Assembly (NCBI GenBank): GCA_003153295.1
Contig: PLXY01000011.1
Location: 302,053 to 366,052, forward strand
Length of the DNA: 64,000 nt
Direction: 5' to 3'
Source of the DNA: Parachlamydiales bacterium
GTDB lineage: Bacteria; Chlamydiota; Chlamydiia; Chlamydiales; Rhabdochlamydiaceae
Part shown: piece by piece, positions 42,185 to 50,251 of the stretch
Layout of the letters: every line of letters starts with the position of its first letter
Numbering within the stretch: the stretch's first letter is position 1
Made by a program: the position numbers and the translations under genes
The notes under the pieces: generated by a model
The model's input: the letters and a program-made list of their open reading frames with translations, nothing else
Databases searched by the model: none
What the model was told of the DNA's origin: nothing

Positions 42185-44502
42185 AAAAGTGGTGGTTTCT
42201 TCTCATTCCTGCATTGCTTTGCGCGGAATCGATATCCGAAAAAAAAGCTACGTTAGTGCAAAAAAATGTCTCGCGCGATAGCGATGTCGCTTTTCTCAAT
42301 GACAGACTCCTCGTCCTAAAGAAAAGCCTGGAAGAAGCTTATGTCAAAGCAAACACTTTAGCCAAACAAGAGGCTGACGAGGGCGCTTTTCAAACAGTGC
42401 TCAATGAAGTCAATCGTCTGAAAAAAGAGAAGCAGCAATTAGAGGAATCCTGGCGCGAAACAGCCGTTCAAGAAGGGATTCAGGATGGCGAGGCGTATTC
42501 TTTGTGGGACCAAGAAGAAATCACTTTAAGCCAGCTCGTCATGGAGTATGGATCACCTGATTATCTCTATGTCGTTCCTCCTGAATTTGCCACCATGAAG
42601 CTCAATCTCTACTCAAATATCCCCATTCCTCGTCAATCTTGGACAGATCTTTTAGAGATGATGCTTTATCATAATGGTTTTGGGATGAAAAAGCTCAATA
42701 CCTATGCACGGCAGCTCTATCTCTTAAAGCTCGATTTAGGCGCTGTTCATACGATTGCTTTCCGGCCTGAGCAAGTCTCTGCGGTTCCTGACGGAAGCCG
42801 TGTTTGCTATTTGGTCCTTCCTCCGCTAGAACAAGTAAAAACGGTTTTCCAATTCTTTGAAAAATTTTCCGATAATAAGCAGACGTTTGTTCATCAACTC
42901 GGCAATAAGATTGCTCTAGTCGCTACAAAAGAAGAAATTGAAAAGCTTCTCGACTTTTACGATAAAGTTTGGGAAGGCCATGGCGGGAAAGTCACCCGCG
43001 TTGTCCATGTCTCTAAGATCCATATCAAAGAGATGGAAAAAATCTTAACGACATTTTTCAATGAAGCCTTAGAGAAAGGGCGGGCTCCGTTTGGAAAGCC
43101 TGAACAAGAAGGGCTCGGGATTTTCTCATTGGGCAATAGCAACAGCTTGGTCTTCATCGGATCCCAAGAGAGTGTAGCCCGCGCTGAAAAAATCGTTCGA
43201 GATACCGAAGAGCAATTAGAAGATCCTTCAGAGATGACGATTTACATTTATACGTGCCGTCATAGCGATCCGACAGATTTGGCCCAAACATTAGAGAAAG
43301 TCTACAGCTCATTGATTTTCGCTGCTCAAGAGGGCGTTCCTCATGAAACAGAAGTGAATTACGGTTCGGTGATCCAAGGGGCCAAGTCTCCCCCTGAAGG
43401 GTACCCTCCTACACAACCTTTGGTGATTACACCGCCCCCTTTGCATCCGGGCATTGCGACCAAGGTCGATATTGAACAAAATGTTCCTGGCCACTTTATT
43501 CCTGATCCGAAGACCGGGACGGTTTTAATGACAGTCCGTCGAGATACTTTAGGGAAAATCAAGGAACTTTTGAAGAAACTCGACATTCCTAAGAAAATGG
43601 TGCAGATCGAAGTTTTGCTATTTGAAAGAAGAATAAACTCCCAAAATAACTTCGGGCTCAATCTCTTAAAGCTTGGGAAAACCGATAATGGCATCACCTA
43701 CAGACCCGATAGCGGCCCTCATGTGAGTCTTGATGATAAAGGGTCTATTGGAAAAGGAGTGCTCCAATTTTTCTTCCATGGACCGCATCATAAATACACG
43801 CCTCATTTTGATGTCGCTTATAATTTCTTGCTGACTCAAGACGATATTCAACTCAATGCCGCTCCGTCTGTCACCACGGTGAACCAAACTCCCGCGGCGA
43901 TTTCGATCATGGAAGAGCTTTCCATCAACAATGGAGCAGCTCCTGTGAATACCACCTCGGGAACCATTACCTATGAAAAGTCATTTACAAGAACCCAGTA
44001 CGGTATCAACATTGTTCTGAATCCTACCATCCACATGCCGGATGAGGCGGGCCAAGAAAAAGGTGCTGTGACTTTAAAAACAAATATCTCCTTTGATACG
44101 ACGTCCAAGCACGATAAGGACAAGCAGCCGAATGTCGATCGCCGCCATATTGAAAATGAGGTTCGGGTCATTGATGGCGAGACTGTCATTCTCGGAGGAC
44201 TACGCCGTAAATCTCAAGAAGATCATGAAGAAAAAGTTCCTTTCTTTGGCGATATTCCATTTTTTGGACGATTCTTCGGCACGACACGCCTGACAGATCA
44301 CGATACGGAGCTGTTTTTCTTCATTACCCCTAAGATCATTTACGATCCTAAAGAGGAAATGGGGCAAATTCGGGCTGAAGAGCTTAAGAAAAGACCAGGG
44401 GATATTCCTGAGTTTTTAGTCCGGGTTGAAGAGGCCCGTGAAAAAACAGCCAGAAAATTTTTCAAACAGAGCTTAAAAACGTTTTTCACTCATGAGCGAT
44501 AG
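42181..44502 (+). CDS. gspD: Type II secretion system secretin
   Basis: A 773-residue protein starting with GTG that overlaps the previous stop by 4 nt. It has a signal peptide (MKKWWFLLIPALLCA), a helical N-terminal part, N domains with 'VVHVSKIHIKEMEKIL', and the secretin core: 'VQIEVLLFERRINSQNNFGLNLL', then 'VRVIDGETVILGGLRRK' and the hallmark 'VPFFGDIPFFGRFFGTT'. It forms the outer-membrane channel. Its C-terminal tail is charged. The next gene overlaps it by 11 nt. Confidence 0.93.
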   Translation: MKKWWFLLIPALLCAESISEKKATLVQKNVSRDSDVAFLNDRLLVLKKSLEEAYVKANTLAKQEADEGAFQTVLNEVNRLKKEKQQLEESWRETAVQEGIQDGEAYSLWDQEEITLSQLVMEYGSPDYLYVVPPEFATMKLNLYSNIPIPRQSWTDLLEMMLYHNGFGMKKLNTYARQLYLLKLDLGAVHTIAFRPEQVSAVPDGSRVCYLVLPPLEQVKTVFQFFEKFSDNKQTFVHQLGNKIALVATKEEIEKLLDFYDKVWEGHGGKVTRVVHVSKIHIKEMEKILTTFFNEALEKGRAPFGKPEQEGLGIFSLGNSNSLVFIGSQESVARAEKIVRDTEEQLEDPSEMTIYIYTCRHSDPTDLAQTLEKVYSSLIFAAQEGVPHETEVNYGSVIQGAKSPPEGYPPTQPLVITPPPLHPGIATKVDIEQNVPGHFIPDPKTGTVLMTVRRDTLGKIKELLKKLDIPKKMVQIEVLLFERRINSQNNFGLNLLKLGKTDNGITYRPDSGPHVSLDDKGSIGKGVLQFFFHGPHHKYTPHFDVAYNFLLTQDDIQLNAAPSVTTVNQTPAAISIMEELSINNGAAPVNTTSGTITYEKSFTRTQYGINIVLNPTIHMPDEAGQEKGAVTLKTNISFDTTSKHDKDKQPNVDRRHIENEVRVIDGETVILGGLRRKSQEDHEEKVPFFGDIPFFGRFFGTTRLTDHDTELFFFITPKIIYDPKEEMGQIRAEELKKRPGDIPEFLVRVEEAREKTARKFFKQSLKTFFTHER

Positions 44503-46042
44503 ATCTCAGACCCTTTGTCAAGAATTCAAAATCCCTTACGTGACAGACCTCTCGCCCTATCCTTTCGTTCGCGATAAAGTGCAAATCATTCCTTATCCGA
44601 TGGCCAAAAGCCGTTTAGCGCTGCCTGTTGATGAACAGGAAGGTAGCTTAATCATTGTCTTAGAAGATCCTCTCGACCTAGAAAGCCTAGAGGCCATCCG
44701 ATGTTTTACAGGGAAAAAAATACGTGAGATTTGCGCCCCGCGAGAAGTGATCGAAGCGGCAATCGAACAATGCTATCATCAAAAAGAAGACGCTGCTTCC
44801 GCATTGATCGCAACATTGAAAGAAAATAGCTCTGATGACCTGGCTGAAACTGAAGGCTACGATCTCTTAGCGCAAACGGCCGATTCCCCTGTCATACGAC
44901 TTTTGAACATGGTCATGACAGAGGCGATCCAGCAAGGGGCCTCGGATATCCATTTTGAGCCGTCAGAGCAAGGCCTTATTATCCGTTATCGGATTGATGG
45001 TGTTTTACAATTGCGCCATATGCCTCCGAAAGAGCTTCAAATGCAACTTCTCACCCGTATTAAAGTCCTTGCTAAGCTCGATATTGCTGAGCAGCGGCTG
45101 CCGCAGGACGGCCGCATTAAACTTAAAATCGGTGGACGTGAGATTGATTTCCGCGTCAGCACCATCCCGATTGTCTATGGTGAAAGGGTTGTTCTTAGAA
45201 TTTTAGATAAAAGCAATATCGTCCTGGGCCTTGATCGGCTTGGCATGGCCGCGGATGTCTTAGAAAAGTTCAATAAGCTCATCCGGTTGAGCGAAGGTAT
45301 CATTCTTGTTACAGGCCCGACGGGGAGTGGAAAAACAACCACGCTTTATAGCGCGATCAATGATGTGAATTCCCCTGAAGTCAACATCATGACGATCGAA
45401 GATCCCGTCGAATACAAGCTTCAAAATATGGCTCAAGTTGGCGTCAATCCCAAAATCCATCTCGATTTCGCTACAGGCCTCCGGCATATCTTGCGGCAAG
45501 ATCCCGATGTCATCATGATCGGAGAGATCCGCGATAAAGAAACAGCGGAGATCGCGATTCAAGCCTCTCTGACCGGACACCTTGTATTAAGTACCTTGCA
45601 TACGAACGATGCTCCCTCCGCCTTGACACGGTTGGTTGAAATGGGAACAGAAGCTTATTTACTCTCTTCTACAGTCATCGGAGTCTTAGCCCAGAGGCTT
45701 GTCCGCACAATCTGCCCGCATTGTAGTGAAAGCTACCTTCCAACCCTGCTTGAATGCAAAGAACTCGGCATAGATTCTATTCAACCCTTTTACCGCGGTC
45801 GAGGTTGCGATCAATGCTTTGACTTAGGGTATAAAGGCCGCCATGGGATTTATGAGCTGATGGCAATGAATCATGCTGTGAAGCAGCAGATCTTAACCAG
45901 TGCAGATGCCGTTGAGCTGCGAGAAGTTGCTTTGCAGCATGGCATGGTCCCTCTAAGGTCCAATGGAGCGCAGCTTGTCTTGCGCGGCCTCACAACTTCC
46001 GCAGAAGTTCTCCGCGTTACACGCGGCTACGAAGGAGAGTAA
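44492..46042 (+). CDS. gspE: Type II secretion ATPase
   Basis: A 516-residue ATPase. The N-terminal GspE-II domain is followed by 'HFEPSEQGLIIRYRIDGVLQ', Walker A 'VTGPTGSGKTTTLYSAIN', Asp box 'NIMTIEDPVEYKL', Walker B 'RQDPDVIMIGEIRDKETAEIAIQASLTGHLVLSTLHTNDA', and a C-terminal four-Cys zinc motif ('CPHC' and 'CDQC'). It powers pseudopilus assembly. It overlaps the gspD end by 11 nt. gspF follows directly. Confidence 0.95.
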   Translation: MSDRSQTLCQEFKIPYVTDLSPYPFVRDKVQIIPYPMAKSRLALPVDEQEGSLIIVLEDPLDLESLEAIRCFTGKKIREICAPREVIEAAIEQCYHQKEDAASALIATLKENSSDDLAETEGYDLLAQTADSPVIRLLNMVMTEAIQQGASDIHFEPSEQGLIIRYRIDGVLQLRHMPPKELQMQLLTRIKVLAKLDIAEQRLPQDGRIKLKIGGREIDFRVSTIPIVYGERVVLRILDKSNIVLGLDRLGMAADVLEKFNKLIRLSEGIILVTGPTGSGKTTTLYSAINDVNSPEVNIMTIEDPVEYKLQNMAQVGVNPKIHLDFATGLRHILRQDPDVIMIGEIRDKETAEIAIQASLTGHLVLSTLHTNDAPSALTRLVEMGTEAYLLSSTVIGVLAQRLVRTICPHCSESYLPTLLECKELGIDSIQPFYRGRGCDQCFDLGYKGRHGIYELMAMNHAVKQQILTSADAVELREVALQHGMVPLRSNGAQLVLRGLTTSAEVLRVTRGYEGE

Positions 46043-46043
46043 G

Positions 46044-47231
46044 ATGGCCCTTTATCGCTATCAAGCCCTCTCTAGTGCAGGCAAGAAGATCTCGGGTGTC
46101 ATTGATGCAGATTCTCTTTTTTCCGCTAAAGAAAAACTCCGCAAAGAACAGATCCTGGTTGTTGATCTGGATCTTTTCCAAGAAAAGAAAAAAGAGATCA
46201 CAATTCCTTTCCCTTTTTTATTAGACTTGACCCGCATGCTCGGCCAACTTCTTCGCGCCGGCATTCCTCTTTTTGAAAGCCTTGTGATCATCGAAGAAAA
46301 ATACCATCAACATCGGTTTCACCCGCTTCTGATGGACCTTTGCGATGCTCTTAAAAGCGGATTTGCCTTGTCCGAGGCACTCCGGAGATATCCCCATAGC
46401 TTTGATCCGGTTTATATCGCCATGGTTCATGCCGGCGAGCAGACGGCTTCGCTTCCCATGGTCTTCGAAGAGCTCTGCGGACTTCTCCAACGACAGCAAA
46501 AATTAAAAAAAGAGCTTTTTTCTGCCGCCGCTTATCCGCTTTTCCTAGGAAGTTTTTGCATGGTGGTTTTTTTAGCGCTGCTGCTTTTTGTAATTCCTTC
46601 CATGAAAAATCTGTTTGAAGGACGGGAATTGCATCCCATCACGCGGTTTGTTTTTGGAGCGAGTGATTTTGTCGTCTCCCACGGTTCTATGATGGCCGTC
46701 GGAATTTTATTATTTCTGACATTGATTGCGGTTGCGTTGCGGCAGCCTCTGCTCCGCCAAAAATTAGATACCGTGCTCCTCAAACTTCCCTTTATTGGAG
46801 AATTTTTACGCGAGGCTGCCACGATCCGCTTTTGCCGGACGTCGTCTCTCCTTCTCTCAGGGGGACTTCCGATCTTGCAAACCTTGCAGCTTTCCCGTCA
46901 TGTGATGAAGAATCGGCTTTTGGAAGAGGTGATTGCAGCCGCTGAGCAGAAAGTGAGCGAGGGCAAGTCTTTAAGCCAAGAATTAAAAGCCTCTCCTTTA
47001 ATCCCTTCGATCGTTCCTCGCATGCTCGCAATTGCAGAAGAGACAGGAAAAACCGCTTTTATGTTACAAAATATAGCCAACATCTGCGAAGAGAACTTAG
47101 AAAAAAAACTTCAACAGTTCACAGCCTTCCTGCAGCCCGCTTTACTTTTGCTCTTGGGGCTTATCGTTGGCCTTGTGCTGCTTTCGATCTTGATCCCGAT
47201 GACAGATGTCGGCTCAGCGCTACAAACTTAG
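46044..47231 (+). CDS. gspF: Type II secretion platform protein
   Basis: A 395-residue protein with the two repeats typical of GspF ('FPFLLDLTRMLGQLLRAGIPLFESL' and 'AATIRFCRTSSLLLSGGLPILQTLQL') and three transmembrane helices (about 170-190, 220-240 and 370-390). The ATG at 46044 follows the gspE stop by 1 nt with GAAGGAG upstream; an earlier start is inside gspE. It organises the ATPase and pseudopilins in the inner membrane. Confidence 0.94.
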   Translation: MALYRYQALSSAGKKISGVIDADSLFSAKEKLRKEQILVVDLDLFQEKKKEITIPFPFLLDLTRMLGQLLRAGIPLFESLVIIEEKYHQHRFHPLLMDLCDALKSGFALSEALRRYPHSFDPVYIAMVHAGEQTASLPMVFEELCGLLQRQQKLKKELFSAAAYPLFLGSFCMVVFLALLLFVIPSMKNLFEGRELHPITRFVFGASDFVVSHGSMMAVGILLFLTLIAVALRQPLLRQKLDTVLLKLPFIGEFLREAATIRFCRTSSLLLSGGLPILQTLQLSRHVMKNRLLEEVIAAAEQKVSEGKSLSQELKASPLIPSIVPRMLAIAEETGKTAFMLQNIANICEENLEKKLQQFTAFLQPALLLLLGLIVGLVLLSILIPMTDVGSALQT

Positions 47232-47299
47232 AGTCGGTCTACGATTTTTTTAGTTGCGGAAATCTGTTCCCCCATTTAAAAAAATCGTAGACCGACTCT
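47230..47299. repeat. Perfect 23-bp inverted repeat between gspF and gspG
   Basis: Arms 47230-47252 and 47277-47299 are perfectly complementary and enclose a 24-nt loop. The U-run is inside the stem, so it is not a typical terminator. It could be a processing, mRNA-stability or attenuation element that sets different levels of gspF and the pseudopilins, or a small palindromic repeat. Confidence 0.75.
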
Positions 47300-47316
47300 T
47301 AAACTAGAGGAATAAT

Positions 47317-47748
47317 ATGAGAAAAAAAAGAGCGATTACCTTACTCGAGATCATGATCGTGATCTTGCTCATCGGATTGATCGGCGGCGTTGTCAGTTAT
47401 AATCTTAAAGGCACTCTCGATAAAGGCAAAGAATTTGCTTCTAAAGAAGGCGCCCAAAAACTCGAAGACATCCTCAATCTAGAGATACAGCAAGGATCTC
47501 CAACAGCTTTAGAATTAGCACGCGATAAAAGCGACTCTCGAGAACTTGTGAAAAACTGTGCTTTAAAATCGGGACTCATTTCCTCCCAACAGGTTAATAA
47601 ATTTATTAAAGACGGCTGGAGTGAGTTTTATATCATTCGAAAAATTAAGGGCGAGAACCAAGTGCTTGTCGTTTCACGCAAAATCCAAGAGAATGCTAAA
47701 AAACATCCCACTGAATCCAATGTCGCTGTTGTCGAAACAGAAGAGTAG
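47317..47748 (+). CDS. gspG: GspG-like major pseudopilin
   Basis: A 143-residue prepilin-type protein. A short basic leader (MRKKRA) is followed by 'ITLLEIMIVILLIGLIGGVVSYNL', with the conserved Glu at position 5 of the mature helix. Cleavage would be after Ala rather than the usual Gly. The C-terminal part is short and charged. As the first pseudopilin gene it most likely builds the pseudopilus shaft. It overlaps the next pseudopilin gene by 29 nt. Confidence 0.85.
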   Translation: MRKKRAITLLEIMIVILLIGLIGGVVSYNLKGTLDKGKEFASKEGAQKLEDILNLEIQQGSPTALELARDKSDSRELVKNCALKSGLISSQQVNKFIKDGWSEFYIIRKIKGENQVLVVSRKIQENAKKHPTESNVAVVETEE

Positions 47749-48247
47749 GCCCTTCACCCTTCTCGAAATTGTCATCGTTCTGGCTTTGATCGGAACCATG
47801 GCAATGTTTGGGACGTGGTCGTTGACCGACTTACTGGCAAAGCATCGTCGCGGAGCCGAGATCGATGAGTTGAAAAATTTCTTTCAAGAGCTTCAAATCG
47901 AAGCTCTTGCTCTCCAGTCTGATCTACAGGTCACTTTTTCTAAAGAGCAAGACAAGCTAAAAGTGAAAAGCAAAACAGGGGAAAAAATTCTACGCGACCG
48001 TACTCTTGAACTCAAAGGTCTTAAACAACTCAAATTCAAAGATCGGTCTACGACTACCGAAGTTTTTCAAATTCTTTCCACAGGCCGGGTTGATCCGCCA
48101 GGGATTATTGAGATCGAGAAAAGCCATGGAAGCCTTTGGATCGACCTCAGGCAGCCGCTTCAAATCAAATTTTCGGACACCCGTCCTAATCCAGTGAATG
48201 AAATCATTCCTGAAAAACCTAAGAAAAAGGAGCTCCCATGCAGCTGA
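47720..48247 (+). CDS. GspH-like minor pseudopilin
   Basis: A 175-residue prepilin-type protein: leader 'MSLLSKQKSRP', then 'FTLLEIVIVLALIGTMAMFGTWSL'. Cleavage after Pro is unusual, since the family normally has Gly. The C-terminus is basic and lysine-rich ('KPKKKELP'). ATG 47720 lies inside gspG; an upstream start at 47621 is possible but would add a non-leader extension. A minor pseudopilin at the tip is the likely role. Confidence 0.75.
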   Translation: MSLLSKQKSRPFTLLEIVIVLALIGTMAMFGTWSLTDLLAKHRRGAEIDELKNFFQELQIEALALQSDLQVTFSKEQDKLKVKSKTGEKILRDRTLELKGLKQLKFKDRSTTTEVFQILSTGRVDPPGIIEIEKSHGSLWIDLRQPLQIKFSDTRPNPVNEIIPEKPKKKELPCS

Positions 48248-48696
48248 CAAGCCCTGCTTTTGAAAATGGTGGTAATATTCCATACGTTTATACCTGCGAT
48301 GGCAAAGGCATTAATCTGCCTTTAGAAATTAAAAATGTTCCGCCGGCTGCAAAATCCCTGGTCCTGATCATGGACGATCCTGATGTCCCTTCTTTTGTAC
48401 GAAAAGATCAAATGTATGTTCATTGGGTTATTTATGATATGCCTCCCGAAACCAAAGTCTTAAAAGAAAATTCAACTCCTCCTGGCATCCAAGGTATGGG
48501 CACCGGCCATAAACAGCATTATGAAGGGCCTTGTCCACCCGATAAAGAGCATCGGTATTTTTTTAAACTTTATGCTCTCAAGGCATTTTTAAAATTAAAG
48601 CCCGGAGCGACCAAAGAACAAGTGGAAGCTGCCATGGAAGGCAACATCATAGAAAAGGCCGAACTCATGGGCCGTTATGATCGTATAAAAAAATGA
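48238..48696 (+). CDS. PEBP-family (YbhB/YbcL-like) protein
   Basis: A 152-residue phosphatidylethanolamine-binding-like protein with 'LVLIMDDPDVP', 'YVHWVIYDMPPE' and 'GPCPPDKEHRYFFKLYAL', the ligand-site motifs of the family. Chlamydiae and many bacteria carry one; the role is unclear (kinase-inhibitor-like in eukaryotes). It overlaps the minor pseudopilin by 10 nt, so it is in the secretion operon. Confidence 0.9.
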   Translation: MQLTSPAFENGGNIPYVYTCDGKGINLPLEIKNVPPAAKSLVLIMDDPDVPSFVRKDQMYVHWVIYDMPPETKVLKENSTPPGIQGMGTGHKQHYEGPCPPDKEHRYFFKLYALKAFLKLKPGATKEQVEAAMEGNIIEKAELMGRYDRIKK

Positions 48697-48720
48697 ACTC
48701 TCTAAAAATAAAGGATTAAT

Positions 48721-49455
48721 ATGGTAGAGCCTCTATCGAACATCTCATCGACCTATCAGCCTTCAACTATTTTAGAAAAGTTACCTATTAAGAGTAATTT
48801 GCAATATGGGATCAGTTCCCTCAGGGAATTATCCCTGCCAAAAAAATCTTTTATCGCCTTAATTTTTATGGCTCTAGGGGCTTGTATTTGGATCTTATGG
48901 AAAAAACGATTTTCCGTTCAAGACAGTAAAACTCCGGTTCTTGTTATCCCAAAAGAGATCCAAGAATGGGTCGAACAAAACTGTAAGGATTTAGATGAAG
49001 AACATCAGCATCAGGTTTCGCATCTTATTTATGAAATTAAAAATAAACCTGATGAAGGTACTGAATTGAATGCAGAAACACTCATAAAAAAACTCATGGT
49101 CAGCATGGCTTTATCCAAACATGCGGATAAAATCTGTACGGAATGTGGAAAAGCTAAAGAAGCTGTTAAAAAATATTTCAAAGAAACGAATCCTGCCCTT
49201 CAACCTATAACTCCTTCCATTGTCAAAGCAACCGATTCAGAGATTTTAACATGGATTAATCGACGGCCGGGAGATTTATCAGAGGAGCAAAAACAAGAGA
49301 TTGTTCGGAAAGTACATGATATTGAAAGCCACCCCCATTTTTTAATAAATCCCAAGACCTATATTCTTTCACTTCGCGGTTGTACCCGTGAAATCCTTGA
49401 AACTAAGGCCTTAGCTTATTTAACCTCACGGCATAACGTAATGAGGAAGAAGTGA
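48721..49455 (+). CDS. Hypothetical single-pass membrane protein
   Basis: A 244-residue protein with one hydrophobic helix (about 43-59) after an N-terminal Ser/Pro-rich segment. The rest is a helical soluble domain with two related 'EI..W(I/V).....DL.EE......V..I..I...P' units (about 77-110 and 174-206), so it may contain an internal repeat. A Cys pair 'CTEC' lies at about 139-142. Unknown function. Confidence 0.55.
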   Translation: MVEPLSNISSTYQPSTILEKLPIKSNLQYGISSLRELSLPKKSFIALIFMALGACIWILWKKRFSVQDSKTPVLVIPKEIQEWVEQNCKDLDEEHQHQVSHLIYEIKNKPDEGTELNAETLIKKLMVSMALSKHADKICTECGKAKEAVKKYFKETNPALQPITPSIVKATDSEILTWINRRPGDLSEEQKQEIVRKVHDIESHPHFLINPKTYILSLRGCTREILETKALAYLTSRHNVMRKK

Positions 49456-49510
49456 CTTTGTATTAGCAGCAATTATTTAAGAGAATAGCCTTTTATTTTA
49501 TTAAAAGTTG

Positions 49511-49538
49511 CCCTTTCTTTTAGACAAAAAGGGGTTTT
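49511..49538 (+). terminator. Probable intrinsic terminator
   Basis: CCCTTT...AAAGGG hairpin (49511-49533) followed by TTTTT, in the 297-nt gap after the gene at 48721. The rest of the gap is AT-rich and holds only the promoter at 49671. Confidence 0.6.
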
Positions 49539-49670
49539 TATAAGCTTCAAATGACTATAAAACCCAAAAAATAGACGTTTAAAAAGCCTTTTATCAATAA
49601 ATTATTTTATTCTAACCCGCACATTTTCAATGAGAAAGGGAATTTTAAATAAAAGATTTGACTGGTTGCA

Positions 49671-49700
49671 TTGACAAATAAATTCTTTAATCCTTATGGT
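49671..49700 (+). promoter_or_regulatory. Promoter of the small membrane protein gene
   Basis: Perfect TTGACA (49671-49676), 18-nt spacer and TATGGT (49695-49700). The gene has a strong AAGGAGG, so high expression is likely. Confidence 0.55.
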
Positions 49701-49752
49701 GCGATTTAGATTAGGGTGTAAACTCTAAACCGTTAGCATAAGGAGGAAAGGA

Positions 49753-50133
49753 ATGCAAAACGCCGCTATTTGGTTAGCAAGTATATTTGGCCCTTTGTTA
49801 GTTATCTTGGGGTTATGGAAATTGCTTTATTCAGAAGCGTTTGTAAAAGTTCTGAATTCAGTAAAAAACTCGCATGGTCTTATGTACTACAGCTCAGTGA
49901 TCTATCTCTGGGTTGGTTTTACAGTACTGAGCCAATATGACATCTGGGGAATGAACTCCCTGGTGTTAGTCACTTTATTAGGCTGGGTCATGGTCGTTCG
50001 TGGTATTTTGGGTCTTTTCGTCCCACAAATGCTCCTCGACATGTACTTAGGACACACCGGCTTTACAAAAGTCTGTGGATTGATCCCACTCGTATGGGGT
50101 GTAATCCTCTGTTGGGTCGGCTTCTTCATGTAA
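49753..50133 (+). CDS. Four-helix small membrane protein
   Basis: A 126-residue, very hydrophobic protein with about four transmembrane helices (5-25, 42-60, 66-90 and 104-124). Very strong Shine-Dalgarno (AAGGAGG). It has its own promoter and terminator, so it is a stand-alone, probably well-expressed gene. Family unknown. Confidence 0.65.
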   Translation: MQNAAIWLASIFGPLLVILGLWKLLYSEAFVKVLNSVKNSHGLMYYSSVIYLWVGFTVLSQYDIWGMNSLVLVTLLGWVMVVRGILGLFVPQMLLDMYLGHTGFTKVCGLIPLVWGVILCWVGFFM

Positions 50134-50167
50134 GTCTGAAGTTCAGACTTCTCGTAGAAATAGTTAG

Positions 50168-50198
50168 AACGCCTTTGGTAACAAGGGCGTTTTTTTTT
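50168..50198 (+). terminator. Intrinsic terminator
   Basis: AACGCC...GGGCGTT hairpin (50168-50191) followed by a run of T. Upstream, a separate 9-bp palindrome around 50131-50149 (AAGTCTGAA/TTCAGACTT) overlaps the stop codon. Confidence 0.85.
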
Positions 50199-50251
50199 GT
50201 CTTTTTCACCTCTTTCGTTTATCCTCCTATAATAATTCTCATGAGGTGAAT

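Noticed and set aside
47230..47299. Intrinsic terminator between gspF and gspG
   Set aside because: The T-run lies inside the stem and no U-tract follows; gspG has no visible promoter of its own.
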